DNA of 64,000 nt from the NCBI RefSeq assembly GCF_017254915.1, contig NZ_JAFKCT010000009.1, positions 181,678-245,677 on the forward strand. Reading direction: 5' to 3'. How positions within the stretch are numbered: position 1 is the first letter of the stretch; every line of letters begins with the position of its first letter. The notes beneath the pieces are model-generated. The model saw only the letters and a list, made by a program, of their open reading frames with translations, was not told where the DNA came from and ran no database searches. This stretch comes from Algoriphagus oliviformis. Its GTDB lineage: Bacteria; Bacteroidota; Bacteroidia; Cytophagales; Cyclobacteriaceae. Position numbers and translations under genes: made by a program. This document shows positions 52,356 through 59,828 of the stretch, piece after piece.

Positions 52356-53971
52356 CCCAAGATTTAAATTTCATTACCAAAACCAAGGAACTCATTGATA
52401 ACCTGAAAAGTGTCTGCGCCAACTATGGCCTGGGCAATGACGGAAATGAGTTTAAGATCATTACTCAAGTTTTTCTCTACAAATTTCTGAATGACAAGTT
52501 TCGCTATGAGGTGAAAAAAGCCATGCCGGAACTGGCAAACGTGGAAGACTTCTCTGGCGCACTGCTAAAAATGCCTGAGGAAGACTACTTGTTTTTGGTC
52601 AATTCTCTGGATGCCAATATTCCCCGATTGCAGTCTCATCAGTTGATCTCTCATCTGTACAATAATCAGAATCAAGGGGATTTTGCGAAAACCTTTGACG
52701 ATACCCTTCGGGATATTTCGGTAGAAAATGCCGATATCTTTTCGATCAAATCCTTTTCCGGAGCAAAGGATAAGCTCTTTGATGAATTGAGTCAATACAT
52801 TTCCGACTCTTCCCAGCGCGATGCTTTTTGCCGTGCTTTGGTCAATAAGCTTTTCGAATTCAGCTTTGAGGAGATGTTTGAGGAGAAATACGACTTCTTC
52901 GCGACCATCTTCGAATACCTGATCAAAGACTATAACTCCGATTCTGGGGGAAAATATGCGGAATACTATACCCCTCATGCAGTAGCGCGGATCATGGCTG
53001 CGATTATGGTTCCCGAGCCGATTAAAGGAGTACGCTGCTATGATCCTAGTGCGGGATCCGGGACCTTGCTCATGAGTCTGGCCCATCAGATTGGAGAGCA
53101 AAACTGCAGCATCTATTCCGAGGATATTTCCCAAAAATCCAGCTCCATGCTTCGACTGAACTTGGTGCTAAACGGACTGACCCATAGTATCCCCAATATT
53201 ATCAAAACCAATACGATTGCTCAACCTTACTATCTAAGCCAGAAGTTTGATTACATAGTTTCCAATCCTCCGTTTAAGCTGGACTTCTCTGATTTCCGGG
53301 AGGATCTCGAAAAGGATGCCTTTAAGGAACGGTTTTTTGCAGGAATTCCCAATGTGCCCAAGGCTAAAAAAGAGTCTATGGCGATCTACCTGCTCTTTAT
53401 CCAGCATATCATGCATAGCCTCAGTGCGACGGGTAAAGCGGCGATTGTAGTTCCTACAGGCTTTATCACGGCGCAGAGTGGGATAGAGAAAAAGATTCGT
53501 GAGAAGCTGGTCAAGCAGGGCTGGCTTCGTGGCGTGGTGAGTATGCCCAGCAATATCTTCGCGAGTACTGGTACCAACGTCTCGGTGCTTTTTCTGGACA
53601 AAAAGGCGGATAGCGAGCATATCGTGCTGATGGATGCTTCCAAACTAGGGACGACCGTGAAAGAGGGCAAAAACCAGCGGACCGTACTTTCCCGGGAGGA
53701 GGAGCGACAGATCATCGAGGTATTTAATTCCAAAGAAGCCGTCGAGGATCTATCTGTGGTGGTGAGCCAAGAACAAGTGGCAGAGAAAAACTACAGCTTC
53801 AGCGCCGGGCAATACTTCGAAGTCAAGATCGAGTATGTGGATATCACGAAGGAGGAATTTCAGACCAAACTTATGGGGTTCGAAGATCGCTTAGTTGGGA
53901 TGTTTGCCGAGGGAAAGGCTTTAGATAGCGAAATCTTGGGGAATTTGAAGAATCTCAAATTTGGAGCTTAG
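52352..53971 (+). CDS. hsdM: type I restriction enzyme M subunit
   Basis: A 539-residue N6-adenine methyltransferase. An N-terminal HsdM_N helical region (about 1-150) precedes SAM motif I DPSAGSGT (231-238), with YYTPHAVARIMA just before it, and catalytic NPPF (305-308). With HsdS it methylates the adenine in the recognition site and forms the core for HsdR. It overlaps hsdR by 4 bp. hsdS follows after an 86-bp gap. Confidence 0.95.
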   Translation: MTQDLNFITKTKELIDNLKSVCANYGLGNDGNEFKIITQVFLYKFLNDKFRYEVKKAMPELANVEDFSGALLKMPEEDYLFLVNSLDANIPRLQSHQLISHLYNNQNQGDFAKTFDDTLRDISVENADIFSIKSFSGAKDKLFDELSQYISDSSQRDAFCRALVNKLFEFSFEEMFEEKYDFFATIFEYLIKDYNSDSGGKYAEYYTPHAVARIMAAIMVPEPIKGVRCYDPSAGSGTLLMSLAHQIGEQNCSIYSEDISQKSSSMLRLNLVLNGLTHSIPNIIKTNTIAQPYYLSQKFDYIVSNPPFKLDFSDFREDLEKDAFKERFFAGIPNVPKAKKESMAIYLLFIQHIMHSLSATGKAAIVVPTGFITAQSGIEKKIREKLVKQGWLRGVVSMPSNIFASTGTNVSVLFLDKKADSEHIVLMDASKLGTTVKEGKNQRTVLSREEERQIIEVFNSKEAVEDLSVVVSQEQVAEKNYSFSAGQYFEVKIEYVDITKEEFQTKLMGFEDRLVGMFAEGKALDSEILGNLKNLKFGA

Positions 53972-54057
53972 TCCAACAGTTTGAAAAATCCGAACAATTC
54001 AAGAAAAGTAGATTTTGATAAGTTAGTAACTAAGATGATTAACAACTGGAAGAGAAA

Positions 54058-55371
54058 ATGATGAAATGGCCATTTATTCCCGCTGAAAAATTATACTCCA
54101 ATGTCACTGATGGAACTCATGATTCCCCAAAAGCTCAGTCAACAGGATTCCCTCTCGTAACTTCAAAAAATATCAAGGGAGGGGTTCTAGACTTGAGCAC
54201 TGCAAGCTTAATTTCAAAAGAGGATTACGAAAGCATCAATAAAAGGAGTCAGGTTGAAAAGTGGGATGTTATCATAAGCATGATTGGAGAATATTGCGGG
54301 TATACTTACATAGAAAAAAATGATAACATTATCTACGCAATTAAAAACGTAGGATTGTTTAAAACAAAATCAAAAATAGAAGCAAACTGGCTAACCTATT
54401 ACCTACAATCCGATTATGGCAGACATTATCTAGGACAAGCAAAATCTGGATCTTCTCAACCCTATTTATCCTTGGGAGCATTGAGACAACTTCCAATTTT
54501 AAATCCAGAACAAAGCGAAAAAGAAAAAATCGCCAAAGTCCTATCCGACTTGGATGCCAAGATCGAGCTGAACAACCGCATCAATGCGGAATTGGAGGCG
54601 ATGGCGAAGTTGGTGTATGAGTATTGGTTTGTGCAGTTTGATTTTCCCGACCCAAACGGCAAGCCATACAAAAGCTCTGGCGGCAAAATGGTCTGGAATG
54701 AGGAGTTGAAACGAAAGATTCCGGAGGGGTGGGAGGTGAAAAATATCTACCAATGCTCCAATGTTCAATATGGCTACCCATTTAAAACAGAGTATTTTAA
54801 TGAGAAGATTGGTGTTCCTGTTATCCGAATTCGAGACATTTTAGAAAATACTATCTCGAATTTTTCTATAGAACCTAATGTGGATCCAAAATATAAAATA
54901 GAAATGGGAGATCTACTTGTAGGAATGGACGGTAATTTTCACCTCAATTATTGGTCAAATCCAGGGTGCTACCTAAACCAACGGGTTGTAAGGTTTGGGG
55001 AAACCTACCTATCAAGCATGTATTTAAGATTTGCGATAGAGCCATTCATTAAACTTCGAGAAAAATCAGTTTCCAGAACGACAGTTGGACACCTAAGTGA
55101 CAAAGACATAAGATCAATTTTCGTACTTATACCAAGCAAGGAAGTTCTCGAAAAGTCCAATTCCTTTTTCAATAGCACTTTAGAAAAGATCATCAAAAAT
55201 CGAGTTCAAAACCAAGAACTCGCCTCGCTTCGGGACTGGCTATTGCCGATGCTGATGAATGGGCAGGTGCGCCTCGACGAGCTCAGCGACCTGGATGTGG
55301 AGGAACTAGTGGAAGAGAAGCTGGGAATGGTGGCGGAGCAGAGAGCTAGCTATAATACAAATCAGGTCTAG
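54058..55371 (+). CDS. hsdS: type I restriction enzyme S (specificity) subunit
   Basis: A 437-residue protein with two target-recognition domains (about residues 1-150 and 225-370) separated and followed by conserved helical spacers: LSDLDAKIELNNRINAELEAMAKLVYEYWFVQFDFP (about 161-200) and LASLRDWLLPMLMNGQV near the end. TRD1 carries DGTHDSPKA, a frequent HsdS entry motif. It determines the bipartite DNA target; the site cannot be read from sequence alone. The DNA around the TRDs is AT-richer than the spacers, as expected for exchangeable recognition domains. Confidence 0.93.
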   Translation: MMKWPFIPAEKLYSNVTDGTHDSPKAQSTGFPLVTSKNIKGGVLDLSTASLISKEDYESINKRSQVEKWDVIISMIGEYCGYTYIEKNDNIIYAIKNVGLFKTKSKIEANWLTYYLQSDYGRHYLGQAKSGSSQPYLSLGALRQLPILNPEQSEKEKIAKVLSDLDAKIELNNRINAELEAMAKLVYEYWFVQFDFPDPNGKPYKSSGGKMVWNEELKRKIPEGWEVKNIYQCSNVQYGYPFKTEYFNEKIGVPVIRIRDILENTISNFSIEPNVDPKYKIEMGDLLVGMDGNFHLNYWSNPGCYLNQRVVRFGETYLSSMYLRFAIEPFIKLREKSVSRTTVGHLSDKDIRSIFVLIPSKEVLEKSNSFFNSTLEKIIKNRVQNQELASLRDWLLPMLMNGQVRLDELSDLDVEELVEEKLGMVAEQRASYNTNQV

Positions 55372-55379
55372 GTTGGCAA

Positions 55380-55934
55380 ATGACAGATCAATTATTGGAA
55401 TTTTTGAGCATCACAAACTTTTTCAAGATACTCGTTTACTCTTTTGGGGTTTGGGTTCCTGTTTATTTGACCTATAGATATCATTTGATAGCCGAACGGA
55501 AAAAAGAAAAGGCTTTTAACCAAAATACCCTCGTATTGCTTGATCAGGAACTTGCGATGATTCGGAAAAGCAATGAGAAGATTCGGAAATCCTGTCACCG
55601 AATGACAGACGCCTGTAAGCGCGAAAATCGGCTCATTTTTCACGAGTTCCCGCACAGATTGGATACCGAAACATTGGAGTCTCTAATTTCGAATTTAGTT
55701 CTATTTAGAGGTCAAAACCCAAACCTCCTCCGGTACCTGATAGGTTTAAAATCAAATTTGTTGGTTACAAATGAGTCCTTGGATTTTGGGTTACTCAAAA
55801 CCTTTGTCGAAAATAATCCAAGAAATAATGCCGGGGATGTGATTGAGGGGTATTTTGAAGGAGTACTTAAATATATCGAAGCAAATTTTGAATATATTGA
55901 AAATGCCAAATCGGAATTGGGTAAGATCAAGTAG
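55380..55934 (+). CDS. membrane-anchored protein downstream of hsdS (unknown function)
   Basis: A 184-residue protein with one N-terminal membrane helix (about residues 12-32, FKILVYSFGVWVPVYLTY) and a helical cytoplasmic domain rich in Arg/Lys/Asn (KSNEKIRKSCHRMTDACKREN). It starts 8 bp after the hsdS stop, so it belongs to the same transcript. No family is recognised. Accessory genes in type I systems are often other defence genes, and a membrane-anchored effector is possible but unproven. Confidence 0.7.
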   Translation: MTDQLLEFLSITNFFKILVYSFGVWVPVYLTYRYHLIAERKKEKAFNQNTLVLLDQELAMIRKSNEKIRKSCHRMTDACKRENRLIFHEFPHRLDTETLESLISNLVLFRGQNPNLLRYLIGLKSNLLVTNESLDFGLLKTFVENNPRNNAGDVIEGYFEGVLKYIEANFEYIENAKSELGKIK

Positions 55935-56472
55935 ATCAATACTTCTGTCAGGGAATTATAGATTTTGGCAGTGTTTTTAGGTAATTCTGACACTTTCTTT
56001 TTCAAATTGTTGACAGAATGCCCGGTAATTTTTCCTGTATTTGAACGACAATTATATTGTTTCAACTAATTCTGACACCATTTGGCTTAAAAAAGATAGG
56101 TTTTGATTTTTGTCAAATTTCTGGCACCTGAGTTGTTAAAAGTTGGAGAAAAAATATCGGACTGAAATCTCAAAATCCTATAAGAAGAGAATGTCAGGCG
56201 GCCACCTGACATTTTTCTTGAATAGGCACTTACTCAGATTGACTTGGCGCTCATCACAGGCTTTCACCAATCACTAACGGCTGGTCACCGGATTAGGATA
56301 TAAGTGGCATTTTTATTTGGTAAGTCCCAAATGTTGATGCAAAAGTGAAGGAATTATCTATTTGTCCAAAGTTTTTTAAAACTTTTTAACAACTCGGTAA
56401 GCCATTGTGATGCGGGAATTTGAGCTTCACCCGAGATAGGAGACATTTTAATAATTTAAAAATCAATTATCT
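55935..56472. other. 538-bp gene-free spacer with a possible small RNA or MITE
   Basis: No coding frame is credible. Two imperfect copies of TAATTCTGACAC (about 55982 and 56067) are followed by a 266-bp segment bounded by inverted repeats (GAGTTGTTAAAAGTT at 56130-56144; AACTTTTTAACAACTC at 56380-56395). Inside lies a strong terminator (56191-56216). The bounded segment could be a miniature element; the terminator so far from hsdS suggests a separate small transcript. Confidence 0.4.
56191..56216 (+). terminator. rho-independent terminator
   Basis: A perfect 8-bp stem ATGTCAGG / CCTGACAT, with inner GGCC pairing in the loop, is followed by TTTTT. It lies 257 bp after the last gene of the hsd operon. 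Confidence 0.75.
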
Positions 56473-56853
56473 ATGGAAATAGAAATTTTCACACTCTGCG
56501 ATTACGCATCTGACATGAATGGTAAAATGGTGGTTGTTGGCACTTTCGATGTAATACATTCAAACGTTTTTCCAACTCAGCCTCCCTTTGCAATTGCGTT
56601 AAGGCTAAGATTTTCTGAAAAGGAATATGGGAATCATAAAGTCAATATTTTCCTCTTTGATGAGGAAGGTAAAGAGCTAGCAAAAGTTGATGGTGGGTTA
56701 ACAGTAAATAAGCCGAATATTGGGAATCATTCTTCTATCAATTTAGCAATGAATATGTCCGGTAAGTTTGATAAACCTGGAAAGTATTCTTTCGAATTAC
56801 ACGTAGATGGGGAATTTAAAAGTGGACTTTCGTTTTATGTAGTAAAATCTTAA
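56473..56853 (+). CDS. DUF6941 family protein
   Basis: A 126-residue soluble beta-rich protein. The opening MEIEIFTLCDYASDMNGKMVVVGTFDVI and the central LRLRFSEKEYGNHKVNIFLFDEEG fit DUF6941, a small family that resembles C2 or beta-sandwich domains. The final strand SGLSFYVVKS is conserved-looking. Function unknown. It is followed after 2 bp by a small membrane protein gene, so the two form a unit. Confidence 0.75.
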   Translation: MEIEIFTLCDYASDMNGKMVVVGTFDVIHSNVFPTQPPFAIALRLRFSEKEYGNHKVNIFLFDEEGKELAKVDGGLTVNKPNIGNHSSINLAMNMSGKFDKPGKYSFELHVDGEFKSGLSFYVVKS

Positions 56854-56855
56854 GA

Positions 56856-57104
56856 ATGGATTTGCATGAAGGATTTTGGGGATTTTTGATAGGATTCTTG
56901 TCTGGGTTTATTGCAAATTGGGCATACAAAAAATGGGAAAGTTATCAAAGAGGAACGAAACCTTTTATTTTTAAGAAAATAGAAGGCGGATTTATAAAGT
57001 TTGAAGGGCAAATACAAAATAGCCCTACTGGACAATCGGCAATGAATAAAGTTGAAAAAAACCTGAATGATTTTGATCAAACTGGTTCAACTTTAAATTC
57101 ATGA
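56856..57104 (+). CDS. small single-pass membrane protein
   Basis: An 82-residue protein: an N-terminal membrane helix (GFWGFLIGFLSGFIANWAY, about residues 6-24) and a basic/polar cytoplasmic tail. No family is recognised. It starts 2 bp after the DUF6941 stop, so the two are co-transcribed and perhaps form a membrane-anchored complex. A terminator hairpin follows at 57110. Confidence 0.65.
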   Translation: MDLHEGFWGFLIGFLSGFIANWAYKKWESYQRGTKPFIFKKIEGGFIKFEGQIQNSPTGQSAMNKVEKNLNDFDQTGSTLNS

Positions 57105-57109
57105 AATTT

Positions 57110-57139
57110 AAAAACTGGGCCTAATTGGTCCAGTTTTTT
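57110..57139. terminator. bidirectional rho-independent terminator
   Basis: AAAAACTGG / CCAGTTTTT form a stem with A and T tracts on both sides, between the convergent small membrane protein gene and the PIN-like gene. It can stop both transcripts. Confidence 0.75.
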
Positions 57140-57170
57140 AGCTTATTGCACCCTAAAGTAAAGTTTTGAT

Positions 57171-57749
57171 TCACTCAAATCCCAGATCCACCTCAGGATA
57201 TTTTTCCAACAACTGAGGTAGTGTAATTGTCGAGATTCTAAGATGCTCACAGATAGCTGGAATCTTCTTAAAAAGCTTCATGTCATTGGCAGATGAGGTT
57301 TCTTCCGTTACAAGATAGATTTCCTTCTCAGGGTTTTCCTTGATCAATCGTTGACCATACATTACAAGCTTAGCATCTGCCGACTCCATAAATTCCTTCT
57401 TCTTCACCTCAAATTCCGCTTCAGTAAGCTTGCAGAATTGGAATGTGTTTGCAACAAATTGGTTTTTCAGCTGATTTAGAAACTTTGCTGGTGCTAGTGG
57501 AATTAAGTCTTCGGTTTTTACGATGATCTTATTTTCCTTTAAAAAGTTCTTGTTTTCCAAGAAGTCTAGCTTTTTCAAAATAGCCTTTTGTCCAACGTAT
57601 TTACATTCTTCATATACCGCATCCAAAAGAATGATTTCTCCTGTTTCGAATTTCTTTTTGATGACCTCGAATAGAACGCCTTTTTTGTCAAACGGCAGAT
57701 AGTACCGAACCAAACTCAATAATGAACTGGTATCGATCACTGCTATCAT
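57171..57749 (-). CDS. DUF4411/PIN-like domain protein (putative toxin)
   Basis: A 192-residue protein of PIN-like fold. Asp6 in AVIDTSSLLS is the first acidic residue of the nuclease centre. ILLDAVYEECK gives the second acidic patch, and the C-terminal half has DAKLVMYGQRL and VTEETSSANDMKL carrying the further acidic residues typical of DUF4411/PIN RNases. It overlaps the ImmA/IrrE gene by 4 bp (ATGA at 57746-57749) and is the last gene of a three-gene minus-strand operon. DUF4411 proteins often pair with an HTH/metallopeptidase partner. An RNA-cleaving toxin restrained by the upstream genes is the working model. Confidence 0.75.
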   Translation of the reverse strand: MIAVIDTSSLLSLVRYYLPFDKKGVLFEVIKKKFETGEIILLDAVYEECKYVGQKAILKKLDFLENKNFLKENKIIVKTEDLIPLAPAKFLNQLKNQFVANTFQFCKLTEAEFEVKKKEFMESADAKLVMYGQRLIKENPEKEIYLVTEETSSANDMKLFKKIPAICEHLRISTITLPQLLEKYPEVDLGFE

Positions 57750-58906
57750 CTCAGGTATTTTTCGAGTTGCTCAGGTTTGAGGTGCAATGTTTTGCAGAGT
57801 TCATACTCATTGATCACTCCATCAAAAAATGCAGTCTGAATGGCAGAAACAAACAAAGGGGATTGGATGGGCTTTGCCTGGGCTCCCATGCTAGGCTTGC
57901 CCATTTCCTTCTCCAGTTCTCTTTTCTTTTTTTCAAGATCCTTCTTAGCCTGAATGGTATCCTCTTGCTCTTTTCTCATTCGGCCATAGATCGCGCCGCT
58001 CATTTTTCCTTTTCGGACGAGATAGGTGAGAATGGCCGCAAAGCTCAGATGAGTAGAGTCAGAAATTGATTTGATTTTTTCGAAAGAATAGTCATTGGAC
58101 TTTCCAACCTCCGGCAGTTGATCCAGTTGATCCATCTTTTCTCCAGCCAAAAAGGCAAAGGCAAACCTATTGCACCAAGTTTCCACCGCAGAAATAGATC
58201 CCAAAGCCAAATGGTCATAATCCATGGATTCCACTTCTTCCTGATTTAAAAGGTAATGACCCAGTTCATGGGCTAGGGTGAAAATCTCACGTTTGAAATA
58301 ATCCTGATTTCTCCGAAGCACAATAACATTTGGCTGTAGGTAGAAGCCATCAATATTGACTTTTTGCTTCAAGTTAGGACTCTCGACAAACTCGAAAACC
58401 AGAATATTGGCGGCTGCAAATTTGTCAATCAGTGCCTCGAGGAATTTCCTGGAGTCTTTGGGTACCTTTGGAAATAGGTTTTGGCGAACGGTTTTTGCAA
58501 TTTCCTCAGGATCCTCGTCAATTGAAAAAATGGGAAGTATCCGGTCAATCTTCAAATCTGACATTTTGGCCAAGCCGGACAAAGAAAGTTTCATCTCCTC
58601 GAATTGAGTGACTATCTTTTTTGAAGCGAGATTTAGGTCTGCCCCAAACTTTTCCTTTCTGAAAAAAATGCTGGATTCTTTGGATTGAATCGGTGGAGCA
58701 GGGTCAAGGTAGTAGGCAAGACCTTTGCTGAAAATCTTGTCAATTCTTTTCAAATGATTGATCTGGATTTCCTCCTTAAAAATATCCTCCCACTCAAGTT
58801 TGTTTTTCAAACCTTCACTGATCAAATCCAAAAATTCATCCTTCCCTAATCTGAATTGATGGATAAGCTGGTTGATTCTGGAAATATTGTAGGGAGTGGT
58901 AGTCAA
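57746..58906 (-). CDS. ImmA/IrrE family metallo-endopeptidase
   Basis: A 386-residue protein. The zinc motif HELGH (213-217) with EIFTLA before it and a downstream EVESMD acidic patch define the ImmA/IrrE (DUF955) peptidase. The N-terminal 200 residues are a separate helical region that may bind the XRE partner or sense a signal. In ICE and DNA-damage systems ImmA cleaves the XRE repressor to release an operon. It lies between the XRE gene (65 bp upstream) and the PIN-like gene (4-bp overlap), so it could cleave the regulator to activate the toxin. Confidence 0.85.
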   Translation of the reverse strand: MTTTPYNISRINQLIHQFRLGKDEFLDLISEGLKNKLEWEDIFKEEIQINHLKRIDKIFSKGLAYYLDPAPPIQSKESSIFFRKEKFGADLNLASKKIVTQFEEMKLSLSGLAKMSDLKIDRILPIFSIDEDPEEIAKTVRQNLFPKVPKDSRKFLEALIDKFAAANILVFEFVESPNLKQKVNIDGFYLQPNVIVLRRNQDYFKREIFTLAHELGHYLLNQEEVESMDYDHLALGSISAVETWCNRFAFAFLAGEKMDQLDQLPEVGKSNDYSFEKIKSISDSTHLSFAAILTYLVRKGKMSGAIYGRMRKEQEDTIQAKKDLEKKKRELEKEMGKPSMGAQAKPIQSPLFVSAIQTAFFDGVINEYELCKTLHLKPEQLEKYLR

Positions 58907-58970
58907 TGCTTTGAGCTAGAATTTTCTAAAAGAACGCAAAAATAGGACAATTAATCCATTTGGGATTTGG

Positions 58971-59396
58971 TTACCTCCCAATCAACTTCTCCAGCCTTGC
59001 CATCATCTCATCCTTTTCCTTCAGCATGCGCTCGTACAAAGCGATTTTCTCTTCGTGGAGTTGGATCAATTTGTCGATTGGGTGAAATGTGGGATTTACA
59101 TTGATGGCAACTGCACCTTCTTTAAAGTCTTGAAAAGTATTTGAAATAATATTCACCGCATGTTCCTCGTCGAAATTCTGGAAAGCCTCGACTGGGAGTT
59201 TTAGCGCCTCGGCGATTTGGGATAGCAGGCTGGCTTCGATTTCTTCTTTTTGTTCTAGAAGGGATATTTTCTTCTGATTCCAATCTTCTCCCAGTTCGAA
59301 TGCCAGTGCTTCTTGCTTGATGCCGAGCATTTCCCGGAAGCGTTTCACATTTCGGCCTTGATGAATGGGTTTTGGATTTGCGCTGCTTGAAGTCAT
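58971..59396 (-). CDS. XRE-family transcriptional regulator
   Basis: A 141-residue protein with an N-terminal helix-turn-helix (about residues 15-70: NVKRFREMLGIKQEALAFELGEDWNQKKISLLEQ) and a C-terminal coiled coil (HEEKIALYERMLKEKDEMMARLEKLI) for dimerisation. It is the first gene of the XRE, metallopeptidase, PIN-like operon. It probably represses its own promoter near 59400-59450. ImmA/IrrE proteolysis of this protein would be the expected switch. Confidence 0.85.
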   Translation of the reverse strand: MTSSSANPKPIHQGRNVKRFREMLGIKQEALAFELGEDWNQKKISLLEQKEEIEASLLSQIAEALKLPVEAFQNFDEEHAVNIISNTFQDFKEGAVAINVNPTFHPIDKLIQLHEEKIALYERMLKEKDEMMARLEKLIGR

Positions 59397-59645
59397 AAGC
59401 GAATTTACGGTTTTTGGGGAAGGGAGAGAGTTCTGTATACTCTAATCTTTAGGTAAAATAGGGGATCGGAAGGGATATTTTATCCCAAGCCGGAAAATTT
59501 GTGATAAATGGAGTCGGTTTCTGAGCGGGGCTGTGGGAGGGAAGCTACAACTACACGAGGCAGTACGCTCGCGGTGAAATTCCCTCCGATATCCGTGACT
59601 CTCGTCACTTCAGTGCTCAGGGAGACAGACGTCTCCGACCGATAG

Positions 59646-59661
59646 CGGACAAAACTGTCCG
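59646..59661. promoter_or_regulatory. perfect dyad CGGACAAAACTGTCCG, candidate regulator site
   Basis: A perfect 6-4-6 inverted repeat that lies 76 bp before the TGGCAC box at 59722. The related site at 25513 lies 78 bp before its TGGCAC box and the one at 39041 lies 77 bp before its own. Confidence 0.55.
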
Positions 59662-59721
59662 AGCTGATTTTTTTGTTTTTCGGAAAAGGCCATTTGCAGG
59701 ACAAAAAGGCGGTTTTTTGAA

Positions 59722-59737
59722 TGGCACAATACTGGAA
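59722..59737 (+). promoter_or_regulatory. sigma-54-like box upstream of the DUF4097 gene
   Basis: TGGCACAATACTGGAA carries a canonical -24 half and a weaker, one-base-shorter second half (TGGCAC-N5-TGG). It is about 92 bp before the ATG at 59829, with a stem-loop (59773-59801) in the 5' leader. Confidence 0.4.
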
Positions 59738-59772
59738 ATGATCTTTCAGACAGTTCCCCGGAAGCGCGAGAC

Positions 59773-59801
59773 CCCTCCAAGGGTTTCGAACCCTTGGAGG
59801 G
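59773..59801. repeat. 29-bp perfect palindrome, family member 3
   Basis: 13-bp arms CCCTCCAAGGGTT / AACCCTTGGAGGG flank a 3-base centre. It has the same design as the palindromes at 8548 and 10108 (CCAAAGTTT core). Located in the 5' leader of the DUF4097 gene, 27 bp before the ATG. Confidence 0.7.
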
Positions 59802-59828
59802 CTGTCCCATCCTCTAAATCTGAAATCC

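Larger units (their letters stand above)
59397..59828. promoter_or_regulatory. regulatory spacer with palindromes, enhancer-like dyad and TGGCAC box
   Basis: No gene is called. Left to right it holds the XRE promoter region and a GTGAC/GTCAC pair (about 59594-59607). Next come a perfect hairpin GGAGACAGACGTCTCC (59621-59636), the dyad CGGACAAAACTGTCCG (59646-59661) and a half-site AGGACAAAAAGG (59698). A TGGCAC box (59722-59737) and the palindrome at 59773-59801 follow. Confidence 0.55.
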
